A stretch of DNA of 64,000 nucleotides from Cordylochernes scorpioides. Lineage: Eukaryota > Arthropoda > Arachnida > Pseudoscorpiones > Chernetidae. The translations under genes were made by a program, and so were the position numbers. The DNA lies in the NCBI GenBank assembly GCA_030710605.1, contig CP092868.1, forward strand, positions 25,574,115 to 25,638,114, in the 5' to 3' direction. Positions within the stretch are counted from its first letter, which is position 1, and each line of letters begins with the position of its first letter. Positions 44,070 to 53,755 of this stretch are shown here, in pieces. Under the pieces are notes generated by a model, which saw only the letters and a program-made list of their open reading frames with translations, had not been told where the DNA came from and made no database searches.

Positions 44070-45190
44070 AAATGAAGTTTCCCCATACTACACACACAAA
44101 AAAAGGAAACTAGAGAAGAATTTGAGGAGACGACTAGAAGTTTTATTTACAGACACTAGCTAGTTAGTCCTGTACAGACATCCCAGTATAGAGGTTTTGG
44201 TAGCAAAAAATGCCATACAAAATGTCCACACACACATACGTAGTAGATATAGTCACTTCATATATATATATACAGTTTTGGAACAGCTAGTCACGTTCCC
44301 AAGCTATATCTGCCACGAGTGAGAAAAAGGAGGAGGGTTGGTGGTGGTGGTGCATTCACAAAAAAAAATTTTTTTTTTTCAAAAACAAAACAAAAAAAAA
44401 AATTATATATATTCTAAGCTCGGCAACTAAAAAAAAAAAAAAACAACATTTGATACGGAGAGGCAAGATAATAAGATAGAGGGATTGAGGATAAAGGCAA
44501 GGGTAGAAGGAATACAATATATTAAAGGAGAAGCGGGGGGAAGTTATATATATATATATAACATTTGGGTGTTTTCTTTTTAAAAAGGACGTATTTGCAT
44601 CTTGTTACACATATGTAATTAAGTGTGCAGTTAGGTGAGAGATTTAAAAAAAAAAAAAGTTTCTTTCCAGCCACAAAAATTACACACAAAAAAAAAATGC
44701 AAGAGAAATGGCGATATATATATATAAAATTAAAAAGAGAACCACATTTAGTAGAAAGGGGAGTTTTATGCGGAAGTAGGAGAGAGGATAGAAAAAAAAA
44801 ATCATATATAAGAATATATCATATATATTATGACTAGTTATATATATATTTTTTTGTTTCACGCAAAAAGTCAACAATGACTTTTTTAATATATATATAA
44901 TTTTTTAAAATTATTATTTTCTTCTTTAAAATTGAAAAAAAAAAAAAATTTTTTTTTTTCAATATGGTCAAATTTCCAAGAATTTTTTTTTTAAGAACAA
45001 AAATTTTTTTGTAGAGAGATGTACTAGAAATTTCTTGGTTAAATTGTGCAATAAATTATGTTTCTATATATATTATTAGATGCTTGGGATCAAAATTATT
45101 TATTAATATTAAAAAGTAATAAACAATCAAGAAAAAAAAAAAAAGGTAATGAAATCAAATTGAGGAGGAAAAAAAAAAAAGGCATCTCCG
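44070..45190. repeat. Low-complexity AT-rich region
   Basis: Dense poly-A/poly-T runs and (TA)n, with (GGT)n near 44336. A minus-strand AATAAA (44147-44142) precedes 44100, so a 3' UTR of an upstream minus-strand transcript is conceivable, but no coding sequence supports it. Confidence 0.6.
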
Positions 45191-45399
45191 GGTTATATGC
45201 AAATGAAATTTGTAAATTTCATGCAGAATTTCAGTAACCGTATGGTCAGCCTTATCAGATTTAAGGGTAATTTAGTCTCAACCAGCTTCAACATACCCAT
45301 CCAATGTCTTTTTATTTTTAATTAATTTCACACATTCATAGGAGCTTCATTCAGACTTAATAAACAAGAAGTCTGTATATCGAAGAGTCAAGGAGTTGA

Positions 45400-45570
45400 C
45401 AATATTAGTTAACGGGGCTTCTGTCACATTTATAAGTGCAAAGTCAAACTGCTTTTAACATGTGTAGACATGTGGTGCACCTACAGTAAAAGCAGTCGCC
45501 AACTTCTACCCACCATGATTATCATGGCCTGTACCACATGTACTAGGGATAATAAAAATAAAAAATAATA
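45400..45570 (+). repeat. SINE body copy, head missing
   Basis: Contains AACATGTGTAGACATGTGGT and TACCACATGTACTAGGGATA, with an (A/T)-rich tail. Confidence 0.75.
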
Positions 45571-45734
45571 TTAGTACGGTAACGTTACCTAGAACATTTT
45601 TAGATTGTATTGTTACTCTATGAACCCACTGTAATGAATAAAAAATACCCCTAAATAGAAAAATTATATATTAATTTGAAAAAAACAAACAAACTAAAAG
45701 CCTTCATTTTTGAAAAAAAATTGCATATATATAT

Positions 45735-46100
45735 ATATGTGAAAAAATAGCACAAATGTAACATTGTACTGGGATAAGGTGCATAAATTAAGTAAAAGGC
45801 ATCTCCTTATCGTGCAACTGAAAGTTGCTGATGGCTGGCGCCATCCATTCATGATTTTTCAGGATGCCTTAATGACCAATTTTTTGGTCGTTGAGGTACA
45901 GCTTGCACCACGCTGATGAGGGCCAACAGCCCGAAACGCGTCCGTGGTTAGCTTTTCTTGATTAATCAAGAATGGGTATTTGGCCAATTCTGGAATAATT
46001 AAAAATCAACGAGAATAGTTTATATTTATTCCGATAGATGGCGCCAGCCATCAGCAACTTTCAGTTGCATGATAAGGAGATGCCTTTTACTTAATATATA
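45735..46100 (+). mobile_element. Hammerhead family A element with an intact ribozyme
   Basis: The left end has GTACTGGGATAAGGTGCATA and GGCATCTCCTTATCGTGCAA. The right end is the inverted AACTTTCAGTTGCATGATAA plus GGAGATGCC. Between them are a short unique part, the ribozyme (45907-45948), and a downstream tail (GATTAATCAAGAATGGGTAT, ATCAACGAGAATAG). It has no ORF. The layout is a ribozyme followed by a conserved tail, repeated as partial inverted copies, reminiscent of Penelope-like element termini. Confidence 0.75.
45907..45948 (+). ncRNA. Hammerhead ribozyme, family A, type I with minimal stem III
   Basis: Stem I ACCACG (45907-45912) pairs with CGTGGT (45943-45948), extended by AGCT/AGCT outside a small internal loop. 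CTGATGA is at 45913-45919. Stem II GGGC/GCCC with loop CAACA spans 45920-45932. GAA is at 45933-45935. Stem III is A-C/G-T with loop GC (45936-45941), and the cleavage base is C45942. All universally conserved core bases are present. The ACGCGT palindrome would allow a six-pair dimeric stem III. Confidence 0.8.
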
Positions 46101-46494
46101 TATATATAAACTAATCTATTCTTTAAAAAAAACACACACACAAAAAAAAAGACTACTCAAAAAATGACTTGGGGGGAAAAAAAAAACTTTTTTTACATTC
46201 TTTCCTCTTAAAATGCTTGTCCAGACACCTATAAAAAAATTAAGTCAATTTAAAAATTTCAATAATCAAAAAGAATAATAAATTGAAAAGTAGGCAGCTA
46301 GGATAAATTATTAGAAAATCTGTCTCAAGCTTTACAAGCTTGATACCTTAGTCTGATTTGAGTGTAGATAAGAAAGAAGAAGATTAGAAAATCTTATTTG
46401 AATTTTAACAGAATCTGAAAAAGAGAGAAATATAATGTATATATAAGAAATTGATAAAGAGGTAAGATTAATCTCTTCGGAATATTTGTAAAAA
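46100..46494. other. AT-rich sequence before the gap
   Basis: Poly-A and (TA) runs. A LINE-tail fragment (CTCAAGCTTTACAAGCTTGA, 46324-46343) is present. Nothing else recognised. Confidence 0.4.
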
Positions 46495-46594
46495 NNNNNN
46501 NNNNNNNNNNNNNNNNNNNNNNNNNNNNNNNNNNNNNNNNNNNNNNNNNNNNNNNNNNNNNNNNNNNNNNNNNNNNNNNNNNNNNNNNNNNNNN
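46495..46594. other. Assembly gap (100 N)
   Basis: Exactly 100 N; unknown true length. Confidence 1.
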
Positions 46595-46789
46595 TAGAAT
46601 ATTCAGTGTAAAGGGTCTCCATGATGGTACTGTTGCCGTTGGCTGATTATCCTGGATGCTCCCGGCCTTAGACCTTCTAGGAGGTCAGATTTGGCTCCCC
46701 AAATGATGTTACAGCTGTTTCCCTTAACCTTTAAAGTTGTACCCTATGGTCTGTTCTTGAACCAATTGGAAGCAATCATAAGCCTGTAT

Positions 46790-47130
46790 GAAAGCCCGGA
46801 TGAAAAAGGAGGAAGGGGAGCAGTAACAAGCTCACTAAAAAACCTGGGCTCAGCTGGCCCAACTGATAGTACCATGTAAGGGCTCCTGATCCAGGGATAC
46901 AGGATGAGCAGTGTTTGTACTCCATGTTAGGAGCGACTGTACAAAGCACCTGTTCCTCATGTCAGATGCGGCCATTTCATATTGGAGCTAAGTCGGCCTG
47001 CCACTCAGTAGTGCTCCCAGTCTTAATGACAAAGGCAGATGCATTCTACTTCATCCAATCATTATGGAGCTCTACAAGCTTGATACCTTAATATGATTGA
47101 GTGATAATGATAAGAGAAATAAGAACCTCC
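46790..47130 (+). repeat. Dispersed repeat of the GGAGCGGCTG family
   Basis: It matches 41525-41910 from AAGCCCGGATGAAAAAGGAG to the end at TGATTGAGTG, and is followed at 47160-47400 by a CAGTAGAAC-type MITE remnant, an arrangement also seen at 24660-24840. Confidence 0.7.
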
Positions 47131-47404
47131 TATCATACCATTAGGTTTATATTATTAATACAGTAGAACTACGTCTTTCTAAAGATTTCTAAAGAAGATT
47201 AGCATGGCCCTATCTCAAGGATGACACCTAAAATCATAAAGCATTCTTTCTAAATGACAGCACCTAATTGCAAATCCAAAGTGTCCTTTGGGTAGAAGTG
47301 TCCTCTACCCAGAGAGCATCTAAATAGTAATATGATAATATCAACAATGAAAACTATCCTTTGTAGAGAGGTGTCTTCTAGTGGGAGTGACCTTTCATAG
47401 AGTA

Positions 47405-47915
47405 TGTTCTAATAAAAGAAAATAAGACCTAATCCAAATAATTTATTAGTGTGTGACGTTTCGGCAACAACATTGTCACCATTATCAGACAAAAGAATAA
47501 ATGAGAAAAAATATTACAGCAAGTTCTTATATAGTCCTGTTATCAAGTGTTTAAACAAGATAACAGATAAGGAAAATAGTTTTTTAAGTCAACTTGAAAT
47601 ATTCTTCTTAGAATTAAAAGTGGATTTTTTAAAAAAATATAATTAAAGGCATATCTGTAAATATCATTTATATTTCCCCTTTCTTCCATTCTATTAATTG
47701 AAGCACATGTCTTTTGGATGAAAAAGGCTTCTTTGAACTGTGTTTAAACACTTGATAACAGTACTATATAAGAACTTGCCGTAATATTTTTTCTCATTTA
47801 TTCTTTTGTCTGATGATGGTGACAATGTTGTTGCCGAAAGGTCACACACTAATAAATTATTTGGATTAGGTCTTATTTTCTTTTATTTTAATCTATAATC
47901 CAAATTGTGCTTTAT
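47405..47915. mobile_element. Hammerhead family B inverted dimer
   Basis: Long arms (TAAGACCTAATCCAAATAAT ... ATTATTTGGATTAGGTCTTA) enclose about 400 bp. The left core (minus) has CTGATAA, in which the essential G8 is replaced by A. The right core (plus) has CTGATGA (47810-47816) and GAAAGGTC (47836-47843). One arm is therefore likely dead and the other possibly active. Confidence 0.7.
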
Positions 47916-48121
47916 CAAAATGCTGCGATGGAAAAATAATAGTATCACAGTAAGGACAGTAGAAGTTTGATTTATTTGTGAAAGAAACGCTCACGTTTTA
48001 TAATGTTTTCATTTATTATAGACAGCACATTATTGCTTTGTATTAATTGCATATATGTCTTAAATGACTCCCTTACATACTGTCTTTCCCTTTTTCCATA
48101 TTACTCAATTCAGAAATCTTC

Positions 48122-48430
48122 GATGGGGGTCGGTGGAAGGATGGTCTAAACCGTGGGTTTTCGACCGATACAACCCTGATTCGATTCCCTCATTGGGCAC
48201 TTTTTTTCTTGTTAAAAAAAAAAATGCTCCAATGGCTCCCGATTCTTGCAAAAGTTCAACCCCACCAGCGAGTGCAAGTAACCAAACGGGGGCTCTGGCA
48301 TATTTTGTAAGTGCAAAGTCGAACTGCTTTTCACATGTGTAGACATGTGGTGCACTTACAGTATAAGCAGTCGCCTACTTCACCATGATTATCATGGCCT
48401 ATACCACGTGTACTAGGGATAAGCAAAAAA
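48122..48430 (+). repeat. tRNA-derived SINE, full copy
   Basis: Head GATGGGGGTCGGTGGAAGGA, B box GATTCGATTCCC, body and (A)n end as in the consensus. One of the best preserved copies. Confidence 0.85.
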
Positions 48431-48856
48431 GAAATCTTCGACGTAACAACAAAAAAAGAGAAGAAATCTTTTATCTAATCTTCCAGCTCCTAAAAAAAGA
48501 AAGGTATCACATAGATAGTGTTAACAGATCGTTGCAGAGACACGAGTAAGTGCCACACTATCGGAGTGTGGTGTCGCTAAGGGATCGAAACCTTCCATTT
48601 ACAAATCAATCATTTCCCCACCAATCAATTCAAGGCTGCCGATATTGACAAATTTATGTCCCATTGGTGTCCCCCCCTCAAACTGTTTCCTTTCTTTCTT
48701 CTATCTAATTGACAGTTTATAGAAATATTAAACTAATTTAGAAACTAAGTGCTATTGATTTATTGGGGTATTTTTTTTTTTTTTTGATAAGGCACAATTT
48801 GGATTATAGATTATAAACACAGGGTAATAAGACCAAATCCAAATAAATAAATAGTG

Positions 48857-48897
48857 TGTGACGTTTCGGTAACAGCGTTGTTACCATCTTCAGACAA
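48857..48897 (-). ncRNA. Hammerhead ribozyme motif, family B
   Basis: CTGAAGA, stem II GGTAAC/GTTACC (six pairs), GAAACGTC, stem I TGT/ACA. The core is complete. Confidence 0.6.
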
Positions 48898-49171
48898 AAG
48901 TACTGAATGATCAAGTTTACCACAGCATGTTTTTAAATAGTTACTGTTATCAAGTGTGTAAACAAGATATCTTACAAAATTATCTTGTTTACACACTTGT
49001 TACCATCTTCAGACAAAAGTACTGAATGAGAAATTTTACCACAGCATTTTTTAAATAGTTACTGTTATAAAGTGTGTAAAAAAGATAATTTTGTAAGATA
49101 TCTTGTTTACACACTTGATAACAGTAACTATTTAAAAACATGCTGTGATAAAATTTCTCATTCAGTACTTT

Positions 49172-49212
49172 TGTCTGAAGATGGTAACAACGCTGTTACC
49201 GAAACGTCACAC
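49172..49212 (+). ncRNA. Hammerhead ribozyme motif, family B
   Basis: CTGAAGA at 49175-49181, GGTAAC/GTTACC stem II, GAAACGTC at 49201-49208, then ACA. The same sequence as the opposite arm, so the whole element could fold back on itself. Confidence 0.6.
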
Positions 49213-49292
49213 ACTATTTATTTATTTGGATTTGGTCTTATTACCTTGTGTTTATAATCTATAATCCAAATTGGGCCTTATCAATGTTTCTT

Positions 49293-49550
49293 TTTTTTGT
49301 ATTTAATAACATATTGATGAGACAAAGGCGGGGATATGATACTCAGATGGTTTATTTGGTGCAGTGCTGGACTTGTGGTCCGGTTCAGGAAGGTCATGAT
49401 GTTCGGGGTCTCGCCGGGCCGGTTGTAGGAGGGGATGGAGCTGTAGCTAAGGCAGGACATGTTAAACAATTCCGTCACGATGTATTCCGATCGAGAGACT
49501 AAAGATAACGGCACGTTGTATTTAAAGCATTGCCGCAAAACGGTGGTCAA
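49293..49550 (-). CDS. Unexplained open frame of about 86-89 residues, GC-richer than surroundings
   Basis: This minus-strand frame opens with ATG at 49550 and contains VSRSEYIVTELFNMSCLSYS, then SYNRPGETPNIMTFLNRTT. Codons are visibly GC-rich at third positions compared with all neighbours, and the interval lies between two inverted-repeat elements without belonging to either. There are possible N-glycosylation sites at NMS and NRT. No family was recognised, and no splice sites are clear. It could be a host exon, a captured exon fragment, or chance. Confidence 0.3.
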
Positions 49551-49671
49551 TGGTCAAATACAATTTATACCAGTCATCTCTGTGGTGCCGTTTCTCTGAT
49601 TAATAAAAATAAACAAAAATGATAATAATTTGTACTGACCCTGTGGTCGGCTACTTGTTGACACACAACAA

Positions 49672-49965
49672 TATATAGATTTATATTGGATCAAAATATT
49701 ATTTATTTTACCAATATTTCAGTTGGCTGAATGCCAACCTTTATCAAGGTGTTATAACATTTTAAAGTGTGTCAACAACAAACTCAGCGCCACATAATGT
49801 CAACAGCATTAAGTTTTTAAAAATATTTTTAAAACTTAATGCTGTTGACGTTATGTGGCGCTGAGTTTGTTGTTGACACACTTTAAAATGTTATAACACC
49901 TTGGCGTTCAGCCAACTGAAATATTGGTAAAATAAATGTTTTTTTGATCCAATATATGCCTTTTT
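49672..49965. mobile_element. Fold-back element with hammerhead-like stem II remnant
   Basis: Near-perfect inverted arms of about 135 bp meet at TTTTTAAAAATATTTTTAAA near 49825. On the minus strand of the left arm, TTGATAA, a seven-pair stem (GGTTGGC/GCCAACT) and GAAATATTGG mimic the order of a hammerhead core with mutated boxes. The right arm has a deletion in the same place. Confidence 0.7.
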
Positions 49966-50079
49966 ATTTAAAGATTTATCTATGGATTGCTCTATTTTCA
50001 ATATAGATTTATAATTATGAAAGTATAATTAAAAGAAAATTTGATGAAGGAAGAGTTTCATTTTTTTAATCATGATAAA

Positions 50080-50165
50080 AAGTTTTCAGGTGTAACAACC
50101 TTTTGACAGGTATTTATAGTATCATAGTGTTATACCTGTTGAAGGGTTGTTACCCCTGGAAGTTT
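50080..50165. repeat. Short inverted repeat
   Basis: GGTGTAACAACC and its partner GGGTTGTTACCCC flank a short centre with TATTTATAGTATCATAG. It may be a small fold-back element. Confidence 0.5.
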
Positions 50166-50354
50166 GTATTGTTGTGATTAAAAAATAAACTTGTTTCCCT
50201 CAGTGTGTTCATGTTCAACAATTTAAATAATTCTAAGAGAACTATAAGAATATAAAAGAAAATAAGACCTAATCCAAATAATTTATTAGTGTGTTATAGA
50301 CAAATGTGTTTTTGACAAATTGTGTTACACACAAACACACTAATTAACTATAAG

Positions 50355-50822
50355 GATATGAAAAAAAAAAATAGCACAAATGTGATATTATACTGGGATA
50401 AGGTGCATAAATTATGAAAAAGCTATCTCCTTATCGTGAAACTGAAAGCTGCTGATGGCTTGTACTATTTATCGGAATAAATATCAACTATTCTCGTTTA
50501 TTTTTAATTATTCCAGAATTGGCCAAATACCCATTCTTGATTAATCAAGAAAAGCTAACCACATACGCGTTTCGGGCTGTTAGCCCTATTTTTTAAGATG
50601 TCTGAATGTCCAGTTTTTTTGGTCGTTGAGGTACAGCTTGCACCACGCTGATGAGGGCTAACAGCCTGAAACGCGTACGTGGTTAGCTTTTCTTGATTAA
50701 TCAAGAATGGGTATTTGGCCAATTCTGGAATAATTAAAAATCAACGAGAATAGTTGATATTTATTCCGATAGATGGTGCAAGCCATCAGCAACTTTCAGT
50801 TGCATGATAAGGAGATGCCTTT
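50355..50822. mobile_element. Hammerhead family A inverted dimer
   Basis: The left half on the minus strand (50530-50600) contains the ribozyme 3' half (CTAACAGCCC, GAAACGCGTA) but no CTGATGA. The right half on the plus strand contains a complete core (50642-50683) and the tail to 50822. The outer ends are inverted (CTATCTCCTTATCGTGAAAC ... CATGATAAGGAGATGCC). Confidence 0.8.
50642..50683 (+). ncRNA. Hammerhead ribozyme, family A
   Basis: Stem I ACCACG/CGTGGT is perfect. CTGATGA is at 50648-50654. Stem II GGGC/GCCT has one G-U pair, with loop TAACA. GAA is at 50668-50670, stem III AC/GT with loop GC, and the cleavage base is A50677 (GUA triplet, usually slower than GUC). The changes from the 45907 copy preserve pairing. 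Confidence 0.75.
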
Positions 50823-50847
50823 TTTTATTAGAACTAGAAGAGTCGTG

Positions 50848-51205
50848 ATAAGGTGTACAATTTGGATTATAGATTATACACAAGGTAATAAGACCAAATA
50901 AATAAATAGTTTGTACTTCATTCACTACTTTCGTCTGAAGATGGTTACACCGAAACGTCACACTATTTATTTGGATTTGGTCTTCTTCTTTCTATCTCCA
51001 CTCAATCACACTAAGGTATCAAGCTTGTAAAGCTTGTTGATGGTGTCTGCCGGGGAAGAGTAGAGCTCATCAATGAATGAGTCAATACAGTCAATAATGT
51101 GTTTTGGGGTTGCAGGTTGAGAATTACACTTAGTACATAGTGGGAAAACCTTGCAACCATTGGATTTGGTCTTATTACCTTGTGTTTATAATCCAAATTG
51201 TGTCT
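50848..51205. mobile_element. Hammerhead family B element interrupted by a LINE copy
   Basis: The plus-strand core has CTGAAGA (50935-50941) and GAAACGTC (50952-50959), with an unusually short stem II (GGT/ACC). The right flank is split: TTGGATTTGGTCTT occurs at 50971-50984 and again at 51162-51175 around an inserted LINE end. Confidence 0.75.
50985..51161 (-). mobile_element. 5'-truncated LINE insertion with 14-bp target duplication
   Basis: It is flanked by the duplicated TTGGATTTGGTCTT. On minus it runs from GGTTGCAAGGTTTTCCCACT through the knuckle region and GACTGTATTGACTCATTCAT to the 3' end TGATTGAGTGGAGATAGAAA plus GAAG. This fixes the 3' boundary of the LINE family also seen at 19375 and 29945. 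Confidence 0.85.
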
Positions 51206-51314
51206 TACAGTTCTAATTAAAGAGAACTAAAAGAGTCAAAAACCTTCTCTAATTTAACAACCCAAAGAAATGGGGTTTCCTATTAAATTAAGGTGCATTT
51301 TTTAAATTGTAATC

Positions 51315-51660
51315 TGATAAAGCACAATTTGGATTATAGATTATAATAAAGGATATAAGACCTAATCCAAATAATTTATTAGCGTGTGACGTTTCGGCAA
51401 CAACATTGTCACCATCATCAGACAAAAGAATAAATGAGAAAAAATATTACAGCAAGTTCTTATATAGTCCTGTTATCAAGTGTTTATACAAGATAACAGA
51501 TAAGGAAAATAGTTTTTTAAGTCAACTTGGACTATATAAGAACTTGCTGTAATATTTTTCTCATTTATTCTTTTGTCTGATGATGGTGACAATGTTGTTG
51601 GCGAAATGTCACACACTAAAAAATTATTTGGATTAGGTCTTATTTTCTTTTATTATAATT
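51315..51660. mobile_element. Hammerhead family B inverted dimer
   Basis: The left core (minus) has CTGATGA (51421-51415) and GAAACGTC (51395-51388), both intact. The right core (plus) has CTGATGA (51577-51583) and GAAATGTC (51603-51610). The stem II arms are GGTGAC/GTTGCC on the left and GGTGAC/GTTGGC on the right. Ends as in 47405-47915, but the centre is shorter. Confidence 0.75.
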
Positions 51661-51674
51661 GTAATCTGTTAAAG

Positions 51675-51972
51675 AAGGTAACAATAGGGTCAGTGGAAGG
51701 GTGGTCTAAACCGTTGGTTTTCGATCGTTAAAACCCGGGATCAAATCCTGTATTGGACACTTTTTTTCAAATTAAAAAAATGCTTCAATGGGGCCCCTTC
51801 ACCAGTGATGCAAGTAACCAAACGGGGCTATGGCACATTTGTAAGTTAAAAAATCGAACTGCCTTTCACATGTGTAGACATGTGGTGCACTTACAGTAAA
51901 AGCAGTCGCTAACTACCCACCATGATTAACATAGACTTTACTACATGTACTAGGGATAATAATAAAAAAAAA
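51675..51972 (+). repeat. tRNA-derived SINE, full copy
   Basis: Head GGGTCAGTGGAAGGGTGGTC with a degraded B box (GGGATCAAATCCT); body and tail as in the family. Confidence 0.8.
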
Positions 51973-52316
51973 AGTAGGTAACTTGTTTGATTCAGTTGGA
52001 TAATAGAAAGTATTGAGGTATAGCTGGTTAATTTTTATTTCATTTTATTTCGACTTGAAGTGCTATGACAATTGACAATTAAAAACGGTTTATTGAAATC
52101 TAGTCAATGGTCAAGAGAGAGTTTACAGAGTTTAAATAGTAGATAAAATATATACACCAGAAGAAGCCTTCTCCGAAGGTACGTATCAGGAGCTTAGAAC
52201 CATCTTGAGTTCAGACAGGCCCTCGCGAGTTATGCAATCCTTGTCCCGAGCATGCTTAGAGCACTATGTCCCACTAGGGACACTTGCACTTTAAAGGTAA
52301 ACTAAACATAGAAAGT

Positions 52317-52520
52317 GATAAAGCACAATTTGGATTATAGATTATAAACACAAGGTAATAAGACCAAATCTAAATAAATAAATAGTGTGTGATGTTTCAG
52401 CGTTGTTACCATCTTCAGATTCAGTACTTTTGTCTGAAGATGGTAACAATGCTGTTACCGAAATATCATACATTATTTATTTATTTGGATTTGGTCTTAA
52501 TACCCAGTGTTTATAAACAT
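52317..52520. mobile_element. Hammerhead family B inverted dimer, compact
   Basis: The left core (minus) has lost the 3' strand of stem II. The right core (plus) has CTGAAGA (52434-52440), GGTAAC/GTTACC and GAAATATC (52460-52467). The flanks are inverted. Confidence 0.65.
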
Positions 52521-52714
52521 AGAAAGTAAAAGAAAGAAATATATTTGAAATATGTACAAGAATTGGTATGCAAGTTAGTTAGATGAAAAGAGAAAAAACA
52601 TCAACACAATTGAAATATGTACAAAGGGTCGGTATGCAAATTTAATTAAATGAAATCAATTGTAGTGTATTGTGTGTATTCGAGGAAAATAATTTACAGA
52701 TTGAAAAAAGCTTT

Positions 52715-52995
52715 AAAAAGTGTCGGTGGAAGGATGGTCTAAACCATTGGTTTTCGACTGCTACGATCCGGGTTCGATTCCCGTATTGGGCACTTTTTTC
52801 TGATTATAAAAAAAAATGCTCCAATGGCCCCCGATTCTTGCAAAAGTCCAACCCCACCAGCGAGTGCAAGTAACCAAATGGGGCTCTGGTACATTTGTAA
52901 GTGCAAAGTCGAACTGCTTTTCACATGTGTAGACATGTGGTGCACTTACAGTAAAAAGCAGTCGCTAACTACTCAGAGATAAGAAGAAGAAGAAT
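52715..52995 (+). repeat. tRNA-derived SINE, full copy
   Basis: Well preserved: GTCGGTGGAAGGATGGTCTA head, perfect B box GGGTTCGATTCCC, standard body, ends GATAAGAAGAAGAAG. Good candidate for a recently active copy. Confidence 0.85.
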
Positions 52996-53219
52996 TGTAA
53001 AGTAGGATATTCAAGTAAAATAATTTACAGATTGAAGAAAGTTTTAAGGATTTAATCAGGTCTCTCTGATTTCTCACCATGTATTGATGTAAAGAAATCT
53101 GCCCAGGTAACAATGGCCTTCAAGTGTTTTCCATTGTCATGGGTGGGTCTTACTCAGCCAGCATTATTGCCTGCCACAACCAGTTTTTTAAAGGAGTGGG
53201 CGAAAGCTTTCTACCTGTT

Positions 53220-53575
53220 TAAATATTCCATATCTCCGCCTTTGCCGGTCCCAAGCCCGAATGAAAAAGGAGCAGTAACAAGCTCACTAAAATACCTGGG
53301 CTCAGCTGGCTTGGCTTATAGTACCCTGTAAGGGCTCCTAATCCAGGGATACAGGATGAGCAGTGTTTGTACTCCATGTTAGGAGCGGCTGCACATGGCG
53401 TCTGTTCCTCATGTCAGAGGCGGCCATTTCTTCTGGAGCTAAGTCAGCCTGCCACTGAGTAGTGCTCCCAGTCTTAATGACAAAGGCAGACACATTCTAC
53501 TCACCCAGTTATGATATCAAACTTTACAAGCTTGATACCCTAATGTGGTTGAGTGGAGATAAGAAAGAAGAAGAC
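53220..53575 (+). repeat. Dispersed repeat of the GGAGCGGCTG family
   Basis: From CGCCTTTGCCGGTCCCAAGC to GGTTGAGTGGAGATAAGAAA plus (AAG)n. Same 3' tail as the LINE copies. Confidence 0.75.
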
Positions 53576-53659
53576 ATATTCCATACCATATTGCCGCCAT
53601 TCAGCAGCGCAGTAACCTGTTTATTACAGTATCTGTTTAAGATACCTGTTGTATATGGT

Positions 53660-53755
53660 TGCTTAATACAAGAAAATAAGAACTAATCTAAATAATTTAT
53701 TAGTATGTGACATATTTCGGCAACAGCATTGTCACCATCATCAGACAGAAGAATA
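53660..53755 (-). mobile_element. Hammerhead family B single arm
   Basis: Minus-strand CTGATGA (53744-53738), GGTGAC/GTTGCC stem II, then GAAATATGTC with a longer stem III loop. There is no opposite arm. Confidence 0.6.

Larger units (their letters stand above)
48785..49287. mobile_element. Hammerhead family B inverted dimer, both cores intact
   Basis: The flanks GATAAGGCACAATTTGGATT and AATCCAAATTGGGCCTTATC are inverted end to end. Inside are inverted copies of AGTTACTGTTATCAAGTG and a repeated centre. The two ribozyme cores are at 48860-48893 (minus) and 49175-49208 (plus), facing outward. A third partial arm (TTACCATCTTCAGACAAAAG at about 49000) shows an internal duplication. No ORF of note. 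Confidence 0.85.

Noticed and set aside
43512-44075. 187-residue open frame
   Set aside because: Made of the 111-bp internal units of a MITE; begins and ends within the element.
44070-44200. 3' UTR of a gene on the minus strand
   Set aside because: Only a single AATAAA and AT-rich sequence support it; no coding exon was found upstream.
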